Shown: piece by piece, positions 24,301 to 36,800 of the stretch
Position numbering within the stretch: position 1 is the stretch's first letter
Layout: each line of letters begins with the position of its first letter
Source: Macrophomina tecta
Lineage: Eukaryota > Ascomycota > Dothideomycetes > Botryosphaeriales > Botryosphaeriaceae
Assembly (NCBI GenBank): GCA_024180945.1
Contig: JAKSGN010000006.1
Location: 1,364,001-1,428,000, forward strand
Length of the DNA stretch: 64,000 nt
Reading direction: 5' to 3'
Notes under the pieces: model-generated
Databases searched by the model: none
Seen by the model: only the letters and a program-made list of their open reading frames with translations
Told to the model about the DNA's origin: nothing
Position numbers and translations under genes: made by a program

Positions 24301-24704
24301 GTAGAAGGCATCCCTTTATTACTTAGTATAAATAAAATTAATTAATAATTTAGAAGTAGCTTTAAATACTATTTTAATTATAACGGCTACTATTACTATA
24401 GACTAAGATATAAAGCTTTATACTAAGCTCGTACTAGCTTTCTTATAGTAAGTATATACTAGAGGTACTAGGCCCTTATAAGCAAACTCGTCGTACTTCT
24501 TATAAATAACGAAATAGACTAAGACGATTCGGTAATTACTATTACTATTTATATATAGGTTTTTCTTATACTCTTAGCCGAAGTCCTTAGTAGTATATAG
24601 AAGTTCTCTTAATTCCTAAATCTAGAGTTTACGTTATAGTATAGGTAATATAGTATTAAAATAGATATGCTTATTATTCTTCTTAAAGCTAAGGGCGTAG
24701 TCTA
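21394..24704 (-). pseudogene. A2 pol 3' part: integrase and chromodomain, plus 3' region (degraded)
   Basis: On the minus strand, from the inner end outward, this piece covers the end of RNase H, the integrase region (about 24,230-23,470) and a chromodomain (about 23,070-22,930). The 3' non-pol region carrying the antisense gene follows. The frames are broken by many TAG stops. It aligns with A1 from about 35,010 down to the 3' LTR. Confidence 0.8.
22029..22771 (+). pseudogene. Antisense spliced accessory gene of family A, A2 copy
   Basis: This gene runs opposite to A2 pol. Exon 1 is 22029-22268 (240 nt, ATG start), the intron is 22269-22357 (donor GTAAGTATAC, branch TACTAATA, acceptor TTTTTAG), and exon 2 is 22358-22771 (414 nt, ends TAA). 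Exon lengths, phase 0 junction, donor and acceptor are the same as in the A1 copy, although the two copies differ at many RIP sites. Several in-frame TAG/TAA codons sit where the frame suggests CAG, CAA or TGG. The readable product includes VKLLSYL, ELLRGL, FYYDSFDGTLDKKVLEFIEK and LTNKVVDEKFKNKYFIKIFN. It is rich in Lys, Tyr and Ile with no recognised domain. Confidence 0.6.
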
Positions 24705-24709
24705 AATAC

Positions 24710-25496
24710 TATTACGAACCCTAAGGTATAAGGGCTTTATAACCCCACGGGTAAAAAGCCCGCATGGGAAAAGACACCGTAGGAGCTAGAAACCTATAAA
24801 GATAGTAAAGCTGCACTACTAGTACACCCGCACAGGAAAACTAGCCTTAAGGGAAGACGGCGCGTATAGGCCTAAGTAAGATAGTAATAGAAGCCCGTAC
24901 GAGAGTAATGCCCACGCGGTATAGTAAGACTACGGGAATACTAACTAGATTAAACTCCTGTAGGGGAAGAATATCTATAAGAAAGAGATTACGAATTCTA
25001 AAAATTAACTTTAGACTAGAGAAATAAACGGGATAAAGTCAGATAACTTATATGGTCTAAGAGATAATAGTCTAGCGGTAGAATACTTTCTTAACTAATA
25101 TAGAAGTCGGATTTTAGGAAATAAGTATTAGCGCCTAAGTTACGTATAGTTTACCCAACCTACTTATAGATTAGAAGCCTTAGCAAAGATCTAACTCTTA
25201 GAATAATCTAATACTACGACTAATCTAATAGTCGTCTTAATCTATAGATTGTTATAGCTTTTCTATAGTATATAGATATACTTCTTAGATAGTACTTTAA
25301 CCCTTATAGTTAACTTAAAGTTCTAATATAACTCTATTAGAGGTAATAAGCCTAACGCGTATTACGCACCGATATATTATGTAATTACTACTATTATTTT
25401 AATTCTTTATTCTTCTCTTATCTTTTAAGGTAAACCCTTTAGCTACCTAATTCTACTAGGCAATTTTAAAGCCTAGTAGAAGAGGCTACCGTTATA
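24710..25496 (+). repeat. Family B 5' LTR, 787 bp
   Basis: It begins TATTACGAACCC (RIP form of TG...) and ends CCGTTATA. The first 60 bp contain an inverted GGGCTTT/AAAGCCC pair. It aligns over its full length with 39473-40259, with scattered C-to-T and G-to-A differences. Confidence 0.9.
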
Positions 25497-25859
25497 CTTT
25501 AACTACTATTCTTATAAGAAAAAGTAGTTTCGAGGAGAGAAATACTTAATAATAAGGTAGTATTACCCGATACTTAACGCTAACTAAGTAATATAATAAA
25601 TGACATTAATATAAATAATAACGGTTTTTTATAGCCAACTATAGCCGACCTCTTTTAGATTATTTAAGATATATAAGGCTAGATTAGCAAACTACGTGGA
25701 TAACTCTAGAAGTAGACTAACGAGAACACCTAGCTCTATCGATAAATAGGTAAACTTTATAACTAAGCCACCCTAGCACCCGTTTATACTCTAGTATTAA
25801 TAACAACTTAACCTTCTAATAGAAGTACGAAGACGGCTAAGCTAGATCTATTCTACGGT

Positions 25860-28800
25860 AATTAAAAGAAGCTCTAGATCTTTTTCTTATAACTCGATCT
25901 ATACTTCTTTTTTAACTCTAGAGACTTTTCTACCGACGATAAAAAGGTAATATTCGCAGCTATCTACCTCTACGATATTATAGTATAGTAGTTCAAGCCC
26001 TACCTTAGAGACCGAATAGAGAAAGAACTAGAAGTACGTAAAAAGAATACTAAGAAAGTCTTTAGTAGCTATAAGTACTTTATAACTTAAATTAAGTAAA
26101 GCTTTAAAGACCTCGACGAGGTTAATAAGACCCGACGAGCCGTTATAAATATCTATTAGAAGACCTTAGTAGCGAACTATACTATAGAATTTTAAAAGGC
26201 TATAGCGTATCTAGATGACTAGTCCAACTACGCCCTTATAAACTACTACTACCGAGGACTTAAGAAAAGGGTTAAAGACTAACTTATAATATAAGACGAT
26301 TCTAAGACCCTAGATAAGCTTATTAAGCTAGCTATTAAATACGATAACTGCCTCTTCGAGCGCTAATCCGAGAAGTATAAGGTAAACTACGGAGCTAATA
26401 CTTCGCGACTAGCGCACCCTAGATATACTTAGAAAGGAGGAGATACTATAAAGCTAGATAATATTAACCGCCGAAACGACCTACCTAAAAAGAATAACTA
26501 CTATAGGGAAAAAAATAATGGCTATAAGGAAAAACAACGTAAAGAATAGATTCTAAAGTAAAAATAAAGATTTAAAAAAGGACTATATGTCTACTACAGT
26601 AAGACTTAGAAAAAGATATACTACTATCTTAAAAAATATAAATAAGTCTTAACTACGATGTAAGAACCGAAAAGCTGAGAAGTCTCTACGGTTACTAAGT
26701 AAGAAAATCCCTTCGCCAAATTTAATAAGCGATACGAAGAAAGCTAGAGCCTTAAGTATTAGAGGCTTAGCTAGATAGTCTACTATAATAATAACTATAC
26801 TACTTACTAGAGCGATAAGGACGCTATAGATTAGTACTCTAAAGAGCTACAATACGTTAATACGATTCTAAGAATAGAGGAAGAGCTCCTTAAAGCCTTT
26901 TCTAATAACGAGGACCTAGTCGATAGCGATATAGGGGAACTATACGATAGTACCCTAGAGTTAAGCACGACCGATAACGAGTAGTAGTAAAACAAAGCCA
27001 CGCTTATAAGGATAACTAAATACTTAACCCGATACGAAGAGACACGCCGCGTTACTAATAGTCTAGAGTCTATAGTTACCTAGATTCTAGGCCCTATAAT
27101 TAATCTTAGAACGTAGCAATATAAGGTATAGCAAGAAAAGATATACGTACGTGTATAGTAAGATAATACCTAAAACCCCTAGAAAGAATTACTACTTAAA
27201 ACGGCCGATAAACTCGCATCTTAGCTAGAGAACGAGGTATAGAAAGTACGATAATAATAAGATTTATAGTATCTTTATAATATAGCCTATACCCTCTGTT
27301 AGTACGGTATAGTAACTAGGGACAGAGGCACCTTATAATAGATATTCTATAAAAAATACGATATGCCTACCTTCTAGTATTAGGTCCGAAATGGGTGGAT
27401 CTACTAGAGATAACTAATTAAACGTGGTAGATAGATATAATAAAAAAACACCCTAATTCTAGTTAACGAATAGAACGAGTATATTCGTTATAAAATAATG
27501 GGACAACCTATGTTAAAAAACTAGATGGCTTCCCTAGATAGAAATTCTAGAAGAGGCCGTTAGATAGGTTTCTTAACTAGGTTATATATATAGCGAACAG
27601 AATTATACCTACTAGATTAAACCTATATCGACTTTTATATATTCTAGTTATATTTTACGGGAAAAAGGTAATGGCTATAATCGATAGCGGTGTATAAGGC
27701 GTATTCGTCGACCCTAAGTTTATCGTTAAGAACTAACTACCCTAATAAGCTAAGAACTACTCTTATTAGCTAAGTACGATAGATAGCTTCCTAGCGAAAT
27801 ACGAAAATAGCTAGATACGAATTAAGATAGGAGAAGTACCTCTTACTATTAGTAATTACCGAGAACGAATTAACCTTGATGTAATAATAATTCCTAAATA
27901 TAATATTATCCTAGGGATATCGTGGCTAAAGACTTACGAGCTATATATTAGCTAGAGAATAGAGACTATTACATTTTCTAATAAATACTATAGACGCCAT
28001 CTTATAATGGTAAGAAGAAGCTAATAGAGCTAGAAGAAAGCGCTAGAGCCTAGAAGCTAAAGCGAAATCTTTAAGCTAAGATAGCGGGATAATAACATAT
28101 TTATAGATATTAAGACTATTAGCTACCGAGCGCTAAAACTTATAATAAGACGAGGAGAAAAGGCCTATATAATTTACGTAAAATCTAGTAAGAATACCGA
28201 GTAGAAAACTCTTACTCGTATGATACGGGGCCTTACGAATAAGAATAAGAATAGTCTAAAGCTAGTTAGAGAAGACTACCCCTAGAGGCTTAATAAATAA
28301 TATGGCTACCCGGATAAAGTAGATACTAGTCCCCTCGGGTATAAGAGCTATAACGATAAAGGTATTTTAGTAGCCGAGGTTAGCGTAGACCTTAGCGGAA
28401 TTATAAGGCCTACTAAGAATAAATTAGCACCTATACTAGAATTAGAAATAGTTCTATAGAAGTTCTAGAATATACCGAGAATATTCTAAGAAAGAAGTAA
28501 AGAATAACTACTAGAGTATTAGCTATAGAATTATAAGATATCCTTACTCCCGGGAATATAATCTACTTTTAAGCCTATTTACTCCTTATCTAAGACAGAG
28601 GCCGAAGCATTACGGGAATATATTAATAAAAACTTAGAACGAGGATATATACGACTCTTATAGTCGCTGATAGAATATCCTATCCTATTCGTTCTAAAAA
28701 AGAATAGTAAGCTCCGCCTCTACATCGACTATAGATAGCTAAATAATATTATGGTAAAAAACTAATACCTATTACCTCGTATCGACGAATTATAGAATAA

Positions 28801-31341
28801 ACTTCGCAATGCTAAGTTCTTTATAAAACTAGATCTTCGAGAAGGTTACTACCTAGTCCGTATTAAAAAAAAAGAAGAATAGAAGACAACGTTCCGAATA
28901 CGATTTAGATATTATAAGTATACGGTAATATTTTTTAGGCTTACTAACGTACTGGCTACCTTTTAGAGCTTAGTTAACAATATCCTATATTCGTATTTAA
29001 ATATATTCGCCTTGGCTTACCTAGATAATATTTTAATATACTCGGAAATGCTCGAGGAATATACTAAGTACATAAGAAAAGTTCTAAAGACCTTAAATAA
29101 GTAAAACCTCTAAGTAGCCCTAGAAAAAAGCGAGTAGTATACCTAAAAGATAGAATACCTAGGGTTTATTATTATCCTAGAATATATTAGTATAAATAAT
29201 AAGAAACTAGATGTAATTAGAGACTAGCCGATACCGTGAATTATTAGAAAAGTATAATCCTTTCTTAGATTTATTAACTTTTATCGAAAGTTTATTATAA
29301 ACTACGCTAGAATAGTGGTACCTCTAACCGATATTACTAAGAAGGAATATAGGTTTATATAAGAAGAAAGATAATAATAAGCGTTCGACTTACTAAAACG
29401 AATATTTATAGAAGCACTAGTTCTAGGGTTTTATAACCTAGATCTATTAATTACGGTAGAAACTAATGCTTTAGACTACGCTATAGAAGCCGTACTTAGT
29501 TAGCTAAATAAAGAAGGTAGACTATATTCTATTATCTACTACTTAAGAAAAATAATACCTATCGAGAAGAACTATAATATCTATAATAAAGAACTCTTAG
29601 CTATAGTTACGGCTTTTAAAGAATAGAGGTACTACCTCGAAGATACTAAATACTAGGTTATAGTTTACTACGACTATAAGAACCTTTCGTACTTTACTAC
29701 TACTAAGAAATTAAACTGTCGATAGATTTAGTAGGCTAAAGAGCTAGCGTTCTATAATATAAAGATTACCTATAGAAAGAAATCTAAGAACGCTCGTGTA
29801 GACGTGCTAAGTAGACGAGCCGACTATATTAAAGGGAAGCTAGGTCTATAACCTATAATACTTAATACGTAGGAAGACGGGTCTTTTATACCCGCTAGCC
29901 GTAGCCGCTAGATTATAGCTATTTATAGCCTAGGATAAACGTGGCTTAAGAAAGAACTAGACGACTCGCTTATTCTAGTTAGGCTATTCGCCTTAGCGAT
30001 ACGCCTCGAAGGTAACGAATAGGAGCAGAAGATTCGAGAAGCCTATATAGATAATATAATGGCTTAAGAAATCAAAGAACTTAATAATAACCCCTAAGTA
30101 ACTAGAAACGTAGATAGTATAATTCTATTTTTAGAATTAGTCTACGTTCCAGTTAAACTACGAGAAGAGCTTATAAAGAATATATATAAAGTCCTAGTAT
30201 ACGGTTATTAAGAAATAGATAAGATAATAAAACGAATTATAAGAAGCTACTACTTCCTAGAGCTAAGAAGAATCGTTTAACAGGTAGTCTCGTAATATAA
30301 CCTTTATATTAGAAGTAAGGCCGCGAGGTATATACTCTATAGACTACTTTAGTCGCTATCGGTACTAAAGCACCCTTAGTAATCTATCTCGCTAGACTTT
30401 ATTATAGACCTACCTAAGTTAGAAGAACCGCTTACTAAGGTTAAGTATAACTCGATTCTAGTTATCGTTAATAGAATAATAAAGTATATATACTACTTAC
30501 TATATCTTAAAATGGTAAATGCGGAAGAACTCGCCTATACATTTCTTAGAATAATTTTTAATAATTATGGGTTACTAGAAGAGCTTATATTAGATAGAGA
30601 TTAGCTATTTATATTCTAATTCTAGTAAACTCTTACCCGCTAGCTTAGAGCTAAGTATAAGCTCTTAACTATAGTATACCCTTAAATAGACGAATAGATA
30701 GAATAAATAAATTAGACGCTAGAATAATATCTATACTACTACCTTAACTACACGTAAGATAACTAGGTTGAGCTACTACCGCTCGTATAATTCGCGTATA
30801 ATAGCTCGAAAGTGTTAGCTATATAAAAATCCCCGTTCTACGCTAACTATAGTTATAAGCCTATAGCTTATAAAGAGCTAATACTAAGCGAATTTCTAGC
30901 CTAAAAAGAAATTCTTAAAGTAAACTAACTAAAGATACTCTATGAATAATTATACCTAGACCTCGAATTTATAGCCCTATAAATGGGTAAATACTATAAT
31001 AAATAGCACTAGGAGATACCGAAGCTAAAGAAGGGGGATAAAGTTTACCTTCTTAGAAAAAATATTAAGATAAAACGGCCGAATAATAAATTAAACTTTA
31101 AGAAAATCGGACTATTTAAAATTAAAGAATAGATTAGAAGGGTTAATTTCTGCCTTAGACTACTTAATACTATATAGATATACTCTATATTTTACGTCTT
31201 ACTACTCGAACCGGCACTTTAAGACGCTACGCTATTACACTAAATAAAAGAAATTATACTAGAAAATCTAGACGCCAACGAAAATAAAGACTAGAACATA
31301 GAATAAGTCCTAGATAATAACTATATTAATGGTTAGTTTCG
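25860..31341 (+). pseudogene. Element B gag-pol (degraded): gag, PR, RT, RNase H, integrase, chromodomain start
   Basis: Domains can be read through frequent TAG stops. Gag is at about 25,860-26,650 with a decayed CCHC knuckle (Cys codons turned to Tyr). Protease is at about 27,660-27,930 (IDSG..GVFVDPKF, then ILGISWL). RT is at about 28,560-29,160 (KLDLREGYY, YLDNILIYS in place of YLDDILIYS). RNase H is at about 29,380-29,830. Integrase is at about 30,170-30,950. A chromodomain begins near 31,290 and is cut by A1 at 31346, with the rest at 38516-38620. This is the Metaviridae/chromovirus order PR-RT-RH-IN-CHD. No part can be functional. Confidence 0.88.
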
Positions 31342-31346
31342 ATATC

Positions 31347-31539
31347 TGTTAGAATAATAGGCCCTAGCATACCCTTAGGATGCTTATACCGTGCGTTCCA
31401 CGTGCTTATCACATGCTACGCATGGGCCCCTAGTATATAACGCCACTAAGGGGTAAATCCTACACTACTAAGAATTCGTATCTAAGAATATATAACTCTT
31501 CTAAAGACTCCCTGCTTATAACTAGCCTATTTACTTATA
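31347..31539 (+). repeat. A1 5' LTR, 193 bp
   Basis: It begins TGTTAGAATAATAGG and ends TTACTTATA (TTTACTCACA in the 3' copy, so the original ends were TG...CA). It carries an inverted CCGTGCGT...ACGCA-GG segment around a CACGTG core. Confidence 0.9.
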
Positions 31540-31639
31540 ATCGAATCCTTCTTAATTCTTTTCGAAAAAGCAGCCAGCCTTAAAGGGCTATATATAACGA
31601 TTCCGACGAAAAGAACGATTTTACGATGATGGGAACAAG

Positions 31640-34600
31640 GGGCTAATAAAGCCATTCGAACACTCGAAGCGAACGAATAGAAATAGACTTATTAACCCCT
31701 GAAGGCCATTAAATGCTAATCGTCGATAGGAGCGCCTAGGGCGCTAAATGCCCAATAGGCGACGCGGCCGAACTAGGGGCGCCTATAGCTATCGACGAAC
31801 TGTAACGCTTACGCAGCGCACCTACGGAAGGTATACTAAAAGCTAAGCTCCTAGAATGCCTTAACCGCATTAAGGTTCTATAATAGCTATAAGCGGCCCT
31901 TAACAGTAAACTACCTACCATCTCTATGCTAAACGCAGGCGAAATGCATACGGAAAGCAGGGTAAATAATAGCGAAAAGCGACTCGACCTCCTCGTAAGG
32001 AATCTATCTCTAAAACTCGAAGGCCTTACTCAGGGCTTATATGACTTATAGACGAATGCGGTGGAGATACATTTCAGCGTATACTAGGCGGATAAGAACT
32101 ACCTTAGAAGGACCCTCTAGGCTACCGAAGGGCTATCTAAATATAAGACCCTCTTCTAGCACGTCTAAAGACGTCTAATAAACTAGGAGAAACTAGCACT
32201 ACTCTAGTAAAAGTTTAAGATGTTAGTATAGGATTATATTCATAATTCTATTATTTACCGCCTTGACAATGCTGTTAGTTATTATACTATAGTAATAAAG
32301 GAGGGTCAAAAGTTTATAGAATTCTATGCCTAAATAAAGACGTACGAGGACAAATTTACATATTAGATTTAGAACGTAGATTACCATATTAACTAGATTT
32401 ACTCTCGGCTCCTACTATCTATACGTACGGAGCTCGTGCGCCAGTTCTTTCTTACTAGGGTGCAGGCAGAAGAGGATTTAGTAGCTAAAATCCAACGCGT
32501 TAAGTAAACGCTAGAGGCAACGAGGCCCTATAAAAAGGGCGAGGACGGGTAGTAGTCGTAGGGGACCAAGCGCCCTTTTACTATCCCTAGCCTAGAACGC
32601 AACGGTCTCTATAAGAGTTTTAGAAATAGTAAGAAGGCTAAAGAAAACTAAAGATTTAAAGCTTTAGCTCTTCTAAAGAATGTAGGCGATTCGTATAGGT
32701 CTAGCACCCCGAACGCAGGCGAAAAGCAGGCCAAAGGCTATACTAACTAGGCGAACTACAAAGGTAAGTAAGGCTCGGAAAAAGAGAAGCCCTAATCGCT
32801 TCCCTCTTCTCCTTGCGGTTAGGGCCTTAAACGGGAGGCAGTTTAAAACGCATAGAAATCATCGCTTCGATAGAAACCCTATCCGGTCCTACTAAAATTC
32901 GAGTATTAATAGATTATAGTTGCGACCTAAACCTCGTGTCCCTTAAATACGTAGAGCGACTTATCTTATAAAATATATAAGCTAGTACTAGGCCGTCTGC
33001 CTGCCTTCTTAATAATACTACCATTACGTTGTACAACTCTTATTATATAGGGGTCACCACGTGCGACTCGGGGGGCGCTACGCATACTACCAAACCCTAA
33101 CCTTACTAGAGTGGCTCGTTTACGGGCTACGATACTATACTCGGCATACCCTAGCTTGGGGCTACCGGGCCGGTTATCGATTTTGGAAGAGGAACATTTT
33201 ACTAGAGTATAAACTCGCTAGAGCGTGTATATCTAGTAAGCACCACTAAATTATTCTAGGACTTAGAACTAGAGGAGCCTATTTACTTCCTTTAGCTGTC
33301 TAACTACTAGCTCTCGCCTACGGGTGACCTAGAAAGTTAAAGAAATAACTTCGACTCTTTCGTAGCCCTCTCGCGGGCGGAAAGCATACTAAACGCACGC
33401 GAGAAGTAGGGCGGGGGTAACCGGAATTTAAAAGGGCTCCTATCTAACTAAACTCTCTCCTATCTACGGGGGCTGCACTCCCGCATCTAAAGAGTATGCG
33501 AACCGCATAAGAAACTCGCCGGTTTAGTAAACGTACTACTAGCTAAGGTGGTTAAGGAGGTCCGCGATGAGATTCCAGATGCTTATAGGGAGTACTTAGA
33601 CGTATTTTTAGACGAATAAGCTACTAAGCTACCACAATATACTAAGTTCGATTATACTATTAATCTCATTATAGGTTCTAAGCCACTGTTAATGCCCCTA
33701 TATAGACTCTTCTAATCCGAACTACGGATCCTTAGGGAATATATTAATAAGGCCTTAGAATGGGGGTAGATTAGGCATAGTAAGTCGCCTACGGGCGCGT
33801 CTATTCTCTTTACCCCTAAGGCAGACGGCACTATACGGTTATACGTGGATTATAGGGGCCTAAATAAGGTCACGGTTAAAAATAGCTATTCTATACCACT
33901 AGTGGGCGAGCTATTAGACCGCCTAAGCACCGCAAAGATCTTTACTAAACTAGACCTACGCGATGCTTATTACCAAATCCGTATAAAGAAAGGTAATAAG
34001 TAAAAAACAGCATTTAAGACGCGTTACGGGCATTACGAGTATCTAGTTATACTATTTAGTTTAACTAATGTACCCGCAACCTTCTAGTCGTATATCTACC
34101 AAGTCCTAGAAAGCCTGGTAGACACGATTTACGTAGTATACTTAGATAATATACTTATATACTTAGCGGATAAGTCTTAGCACATCGAGCACATTAAACG
34201 TATTCTCTAAAGATTATGTAATTAGAACCTCTACGTAAAACCATCTAAATATAGCTTTTATATAAAGCACGTCGAGTTCCTAGGCTTTATCGTCACCCCT
34301 TAGGGGGTTATTATAGACCCCGTAAGAGTCAAAGCTATTAAGGACTAGCCGGAGCTGTAAAGCTATCGTAATATTTAGGTTTTTCTAGGCTTTGCCAACT
34401 TCTATAGGCGCTTTATATAGAATTACTCCACGGTAGTTTAACCACTAACTAGCTTGCTAAAAGAAGTAGCCTAAGATCCTAATCCGGGGGCCAAATGAGC
34501 GCTAAAAAAGAGGCTAACCAAATAGTATAAGCCCTAGAAATAGCCCATAGGGGCAAAGCAGGCGTTTAGTAGGCTAAAAGTATACTTTATATAGGCTCCT

Positions 34601-36800
34601 ATACTACAGTACTATAACCTAAATCTTCTAGTCATGCTAATTACTAACGTATTAGACTATACCTACGGCGGCATCCTTCTCCAACCGCTAGATAGAGAGG
34701 ATAACTAGCGCTATTAGCACCCCGTTGCGTATTTTAGCTATAAGTTCACTGGTGCTAAAATACGGTACGATACCTACGATAAGAAACTCTACGCGATTGT
34801 GTAGTACTTTAAGCATTAGAGACCTTACCTAGTACACGTATAGACACCGGTGCGGGTATTGTCTAATTATAACAACCTACGTTATTTTATAACGACTAAA
34901 AGCCTTACGGCTCGATAGGCTCGGTACACTAAAGTCTTAGCTAAATTCGATTTTAATATCGAATATAAGCTAGGTAAGTCTAATCCAGCGGACGCTCTTT
35001 TAAGGCATCTAGACTACGCCCTTGGCTTTAAGGAGGGTAATAAACGCACCTACCTTAATGCTATGTTGCCTATACTACAACGCAAACTCTAGATTTAGGG
35101 GTTAGAAGAACCCCTACGCACTACTAAGAACCCCGGCTAAGAGCACGAGGAAAACCTACGTATAAACGGCGGTAGTAATTACCGAACCGCCTTAGTCTGT
35201 TTCGTTACTTATAAGGAGCACGACGAGTTCGCTTATAAGGGCCTAGTACCTTCGGTATATACTTACTGCGAGGGAGCTAGCACGAGCTTAGTATAAAGCT
35301 TCGTGCCTTAGTCTATAGTAATAGTAGCCGCTATAACCGAAATAGCGTTCGAAGCTACTCCTAAATCGTTAGTTAATTTTATTTATACTAAGCAATGAAG
35401 GGACGCCTTTTACGTAGACGTACGAGAATAGCTTACGAAAAGAGTACTTTTAGCGTACGATTAGTATATAATCGACGAGTAAGGACTCCTACGCTATAAA
35501 GGGCGAGTATACGTGCTAAAGTATACTTCGCTACGCGAGGAAATCCTATTTAGAAATTATAACGATCTAAGTAGTGGCTATTACAGTATCCGCTATACCT
35601 AGGAGGTACTTTCTAGGAAATACTACTAGGAAGGTATTACCGTAGACGTTAGAAAATATATATAAAGCTACGATGTCTATTAATATAATAAGGCTCGCCG
35701 GTATAAGCCGTATAGGTTATTATAGCTACTATTAGTAGCTGCTTAACCCTATAGGTACTACTTTCTTAATTTTATTATAGACTTGCTAGAATCCATAGGG
35801 CGAGATAGTTAAGTATATAATGTAGTTCTCGTACTCATTAACCGTTTTACTAAATATATATGTTACCTACTAGTTAGGAAGATGATTAATAGGGTAACGC
35901 TCGTAGATCTTATTATAAACGACGTCTTCATATAATTTAGGCCGCCTAATAGCCTAGTCTCGGATAGAGGCTTAACGTTTATAAGCTAGTTCTAGAGCGA
36001 ATTATACTATAATCTTAGAATTAAGTATAGACTAAGTACCTTCTTTTACCTATAAATAGACGGCTAAACAGAGAGATAAAATTAAAAGTTAGAGGCATAT
36101 CTATACTATTATATCTTCTAAAACTAGTTAGACTAGATAAAGCTTCTCTAGTAGACTTTATACGCCTATAACTAGAAAATCTACTCTTCTATAGACTTCG
36201 CACTAGTTTAACTAGATGCGGGGGTGGAATCTAACTCCTAGAACGGGGTTTAGGATAACCTTAATAGAAATTCCCTAATCGAATCGGCCGAAGTAGCTAA
36301 AAAGCATGCGGAAAGTATATAAAAAGTATAGAAATTAGCGGTAGAATTTCTCGGATACTTCTAGAAGCTCTAAACAAAATATTATAACTAGAACTGAATC
36401 GAAATATATTTTAATATTAGATAACTAGTTCTTCTCTTAGTAAGGAATATTAAAACTAAACGGCCTTATAAGAAACTTAATAACTATTACCTAGGGCTAT
36501 TTTAGATTCTAGAGAAGATTAGCTTCTAGACCTACCGCTTAGACCTACTATAATCTATATCCCAGCTGTATACTATTTTTAACATTATATTACTAAAAGC
36601 TTATATAGTAAGGCTAGGATTCTAACCGCTACTAGTTAAAGAAATCAATAATAGTAGATACTAAGAAGTCGAAGCTATAGTAGCCTATAAAGAAGGGCTA
36701 CTAAGGTAATACTTACTTAAATAGCTCGGCTGGCCCTATAAATACAACAAGTAAAAGTAGAAAGAGAAGCTAGATAATTATAGAGAGCTTCTATAGAATT
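31640..36800 (+). pseudogene. A1 gag-pol (degraded): gag, PR, RT, RNase H, integrase, chromodomain
   Basis: Gag is at about 31,640-32,830 (segments KFIEFYA and YSRLLLSIRTELVRQFFLTR). Protease lies near 33,050-33,200 (CDSGGAT, later DTILGIPWLG). RT is at about 33,600-34,500 ([34 protein letters not shown] with the second Asp of YLDD lost). RNase H is at about 34,620-35,040. Integrase is at about 35,500-36,250. The chromodomain is at about 36,640-36,790 (EVEAIVAYKEGLL, LGWPYKYN). Stops are mostly TAG at former CAG/TGG. The part after 35,421 reads identical to A3. Confidence 0.88.

Noticed and set aside
33061..33249. 62-codon open frame inside A1
   Set aside because: Lies out of frame over the protease region of the degraded Gypsy pol, where CDSGGAT and DTILGIPWLG are read in another frame.
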